From positions 21,629 to 85,628 of the forward strand of contig CAMBDA010000008.1 of the NCBI GenBank assembly GCA_945865175.1: a DNA stretch of 64,000 nt, in the 5' to 3' direction. The translations under genes and the position numbers were made by a program. The stretch's first letter is position 1, and the number at the start of each line of letters is the position of its first letter. This DNA is from an uncultured Prevotellaceae bacterium. GTDB taxonomy: Bacteria; Bacteroidota; Bacteroidia; Bacteroidales; Bacteroidaceae. Under the pieces are notes generated by a model, which was not told where the DNA came from, did no database searches, and saw only the letters and a program-made list of their open reading frames with translations. This document shows, piece by piece, positions 61,813 through 64,000 of this stretch.

Positions 61813-63378
61813 TCAGGCGTGCTCTATCTTCCAGTCCCCGATGGTGCGGCGCTCGGGGTCGAAGTTGATGCCCACCTTCATTATGGGTAGTCCCGAGAGG
61901 GCAAACTTGGAGGCGTAGTCCTTCAGGTTGATCTGGTCCATGGCGGCCTGGGCGGACTTGTTGAGCTTCAGCTCGAAAAGATAGAGGGATTTGGCCGTCT
62001 TCATCACTATATCCACACGGCCTGTCGGTGTGTGGACCTCCACGTCCACATATCTGCCGAAGAGCGAGAAGATGACATAGAGCAGCTGCTGGTAATGTCC
62101 TTCAGAGTTGGCGTTGTCGCAATAGGGGACTGTCAGCAGATAGGCCTGCAGGAGACGGAACATTTCGTTGAGGTCTTCATTGAGCAGGGCAAGATACATC
62201 TTGGCAATAGTCGTATTTCCCGCTTCCTTACGCATATTTACATAGTTGGGCAGGAGGCTGTCCATCAGCCCTACACGTATCTCGCCATTGGGAATGTCGA
62301 GGGTGTATAGATGCGAAGTGCTGTCGTAGTCCTTGATGGTCACATAACCACTCTGATAAAGCAGAGGAGTGATGGAAATCATGTTTTCGGTCGGAGCATC
62401 GAAGTCTGAAGCAAGGGCCTGCATATTACTGATGCCGGCAGGCACTACATTGAACTTCCTCAGCATCTCGATGAGATAGGTAGGAGTGCCCGACGCGAAC
62501 CAGTAGTTATTGATGCGGTTCCTTGCAAAGGCGCTGAGCAGGCTAAAGGGATTGAATATGTGAGGCGAAGGCCAGGTGAAGTGATAGCCGTCATACTGCT
62601 GTGCCAGCCGTTCTACCGTCTCATCGTACGTCCATTCGCTGGCCCGGGCCAGTCTCTCGATATAATCCTGCATCTGTGTCAGCACTTCTTCCTTCGTGAT
62701 ACCGCAGATTCCCGCAAACTCCGGAAACATGCTGATATTCGTCAGGTTGTTCAGCTCGCTGAAGATGCTGAGCTGGGAGAATTTGGTGATGCCCGTGAGG
62801 AAGACAAACTGCAGATAGGGGTCCGAGGCCTTCAACGGGGAGTAGAAGTTGCGCATCACATTGCGCAGGATGGGCAGGGCCGTTTCCTCGTGCACCACAT
62901 CCAGCAGCGGAGCGTCATACTCATCGATGAGGATGACCACCTTCTTGCCCGTCTTCTCATAGACACTGGTTATAAGGCTTTTCATGCGCACATTAGGATC
63001 AGGATGATTGGAGGACAAGCCAAACCGCTTTTCATTCTCTTCCACAATATACAGTAGATACCGTTCCAACTGGTCCTTCTCCATGTGCTTGCCCAGGCTC
63101 ATGTCGAACCGCAGCACAGGATATTCCACCCATTCCTTCTCCAGCCGTTCCATGGCCAAGCCCTTGAACAGTTCCCTCTTTCCCTCGAAATAGGCCTGGA
63201 GCGTGGACACAAGCAATGACTTGCCGAACCGCCGGGGACGGCTCAGGAAGATATACTTGCTGAGATGTACCATATTCCAGATATACTCAGTCTTGTCAAT
63301 GTAGAGACAGTCAAGGTTTATCACCTCGGAGAATGTCTGTATGCCCACGGGCAACCGCTTCAGTTTGTTCATATCCAT
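61813..63378 (-). CDS. AAA-ATPase/PD-(D/E)XK nuclease family protein, complete copy on the minus strand
   Basis: The 521-residue paralogue of the 6533-8098 gene has the same start (MDMNKLKRLPVGIQTF), Walker A RPRRFGKS, Walker B VVILIDEYD and C-terminal GRVDIV and FELK nuclease motifs. Differences concentrate in residues about 110-135, 235-270 and 360-395, leaving the rest near-identical; such patchiness fits gene conversion between copies. It has the shared promoter (63414-63444) and leads a two-gene unit with the TPR gene. Confidence 0.92.
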   Translation of the reverse strand: MDMNKLKRLPVGIQTFSEVINLDCLYIDKTEYIWNMVHLSKYIFLSRPRRFGKSLLVSTLQAYFEGKRELFKGLAMERLEKEWVEYPVLRFDMSLGKHMEKDQLERYLLYIVEENEKRFGLSSNHPDPNVRMKSLITSVYEKTGKKVVILIDEYDAPLLDVVHEETALPILRNVMRNFYSPLKASDPYLQFVFLTGITKFSQLSIFSELNNLTNISMFPEFAGICGITKEEVLTQMQDYIERLARASEWTYDETVERLAQQYDGYHFTWPSPHIFNPFSLLSAFARNRINNYWFASGTPTYLIEMLRKFNVVPAGISNMQALASDFDAPTENMISITPLLYQSGYVTIKDYDSTSHLYTLDIPNGEIRVGLMDSLLPNYVNMRKEAGNTTIAKMYLALLNEDLNEMFRLLQAYLLTVPYCDNANSEGHYQQLLYVIFSLFGRYVDVEVHTPTGRVDIVMKTAKSLYLFELKLNKSAQAAMDQINLKDYASKFALSGLPIMKVGINFDPERRTIGDWKIEHA

Positions 63379-63413
63379 GCTGGTTTTTGCTGCGTTTCGA
63401 GCCTATTCACCTG

Positions 63414-63444
63414 CAAAGCTACGCTTTTATTCCGAAACAGGCAA
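63414..63444 (-). promoter_or_regulatory. Promoter of the AAA-TPR unit
   Basis: On the minus strand: TTG (63444-63442), 20-base spacer, TAGCTTTG (63421-63414), 36 bases before the start. The same module precedes the copy at 6533. Confidence 0.7.
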
Positions 63445-63593
63445 GGGAAGTAAGGGAAAAAATAGGGAAGGAACCGGAGAAGGGATAAATAGGCCGTCTT
63501 TATGTGTGGCTCTCCCAACAGCGGAGGTTATGAAATCATGTCGCCCCGTCAGGGCTTTGGGCATGGTGCGCCGATGACGATAGGACTGGCGGC

Positions 63594-63627
63594 TGTTGCA
63601 GTTATAGGCTTCAAAATAACTGCAACA
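63594..63627. repeat. 12-bp perfect inverted repeat (TGTTGCAGTTAT)
   Basis: TGTTGCAGTTAT (63594-63605), 10-base loop, ATAACTGCAACA (63616-63627). It lies 90 bases after the end of the gene at 63717 (minus strand) and could act as a transcript end, although no T-tract follows on that strand. Confidence 0.55.
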
Positions 63628-63716
63628 ACTGCAACAGATCCCCCGTTTTCCCTGTTTCTTGGGGGATGAGCGAATTCTATTTGCCCCCCTGAGCGAAGAA
63701 AAATCTCCGTTGCCGT

Positions 63717-64000
63717 TCAGGCGCGCTCTGTCTTCCAGTCCCCGATGGTGCGGCGTTCGGGATCGAAATTGATGCCCACCTTCACTATGGGCAGTCCCGA
63801 GAGGGCGAACTTGGAGGCGTAGTCCTTCAGGTCAATCTGGTCCATGGCGGCCTGGGCGGACTTGTTGAGCTTCAGCTCGAAGAGATAAAGGGCCTTGGCG
63901 GTCTTCATCACTATATCCACACGGCCTGTGGGGGTGTGGACCTCTACGTCCAGACCACGGAACTGGCCGAGAAGGGAGAAGATGATGTACAGCATCTGCT
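63717..64000 (-). CDS. AAA-ATPase/PD-(D/E)XK nuclease family protein, fourth copy, cut by the window
   Basis: Only the last 94 codons are inside the window; the frame continues past base 64000. It contains the nuclease-domain motifs GRVDIVM and LYLFELKLN and ends RRTIGDWKTERA, close to the end of the 61813-63378 copy. The two copies are in tandem on the same strand, 338 bases apart. Confidence 0.88.
   Translation of the reverse strand, partial: QMLYIIFSLLGQFRGLDVEVHTPTGRVDIVMKTAKALYLFELKLNKSAQAAMDQIDLKDYASKFALSGLPIVKVGINFDPERRTIGDWKTERA

Noticed and set aside
1..64000. tRNA, rRNA, riboswitch or intact insertion sequence
   Set aside because: No cloverleaf-like sequence, rRNA segment, known riboswitch or transposase reading frame was recognised by eye; small RNAs cannot be excluded.

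Overview
The window looks like a chromosomal segment of a Bacteroidales bacterium, most likely Prevotellaceae (Prevotella or a close relative). Several things point there: Bacteroidetes-type promoters (TAnnTTTG -7 boxes) in front of many genes, a PorZ-like type IX secretion component with its C-terminal sorting domain, DUF3244, YfhO and OMP beta-barrel families, and the AAA-ATPase/PD-(D/E)XK proteins abundant in this group. No rRNA, tRNA, CRISPR array or intact transposase was seen.

Layout. 1-4.9 kb: the end of an AAA/nuclease gene, a truncated TPR lipoprotein gene, a TonB-receptor-like outer-membrane barrel and a 23-nt-period repeat array. 4.9-6.5 kb: repeat-rich DNA and the frameshifted tail of a macroglobulin-like gene. 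6.5-8.1 kb: a complete AAA/nuclease gene. 8.3-18.7 kb: leuS, two YitT-family membrane proteins, rdgB, porZ overlapping a NarL-type regulator, and an agarase-like glycosidase. 19.3-30.6 kb: an efflux-type operon (adaptor, ATPase, a duplicated pair of permeases, TolC) ending in a sigma-54 response regulator and its kinase. 30.7-39.4 kb: a phosphoesterase with a damaged 5' end, YfhO, rpsO, typA, a GH99/71-like protein and a small envelope protein. 39.5-45 kb: a surface-glycan cassette. 45-50 kb: a beta-helix protein and a macroglobulin-like protein. 50.4-63.4 kb, minus strand: an AT-rich island coding for a candidate modified-peptide (RiPP) system. The window ends in a fourth AAA/nuclease copy.

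The most interesting region is 50.6-61.8 kb. A 75-residue precursor has a double-glycine leader and a Ser/Cys-rich core with three CSCS motifs. It is followed by overlapping genes for a radical SAM/SPASM maturase, a GT14-type glycosyltransferase fused to a methyltransferase-like domain, an outer-membrane barrel, a C39-peptidase ABC exporter, and what looks like the stump of an HlyD adaptor. This suggests a peptide modified by radical chemistry and possibly by a sugar, cleaved on export, and met or exported at the outer membrane. The radical SAM/GG-leader part belongs to a known general type in Bacteroidales; the GT14-methyltransferase fusion and the CSCS core look unusual.

The left end of the window carries a reduced sibling of the same island in inverted orientation. 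It has the same AAA-TPR gene pair with 13-nt spacing, a paralogous outer-membrane barrel, and then the same 23-nt-period repeat array and trailing sequence. In both, the AAA gene and about the first 150 TPR codons are nearly identical and everything beyond is diverged and AT-rich. This suggests an exchangeable cassette with defined borders. All functional statements are inferred from reading the sequence; no database search was run.
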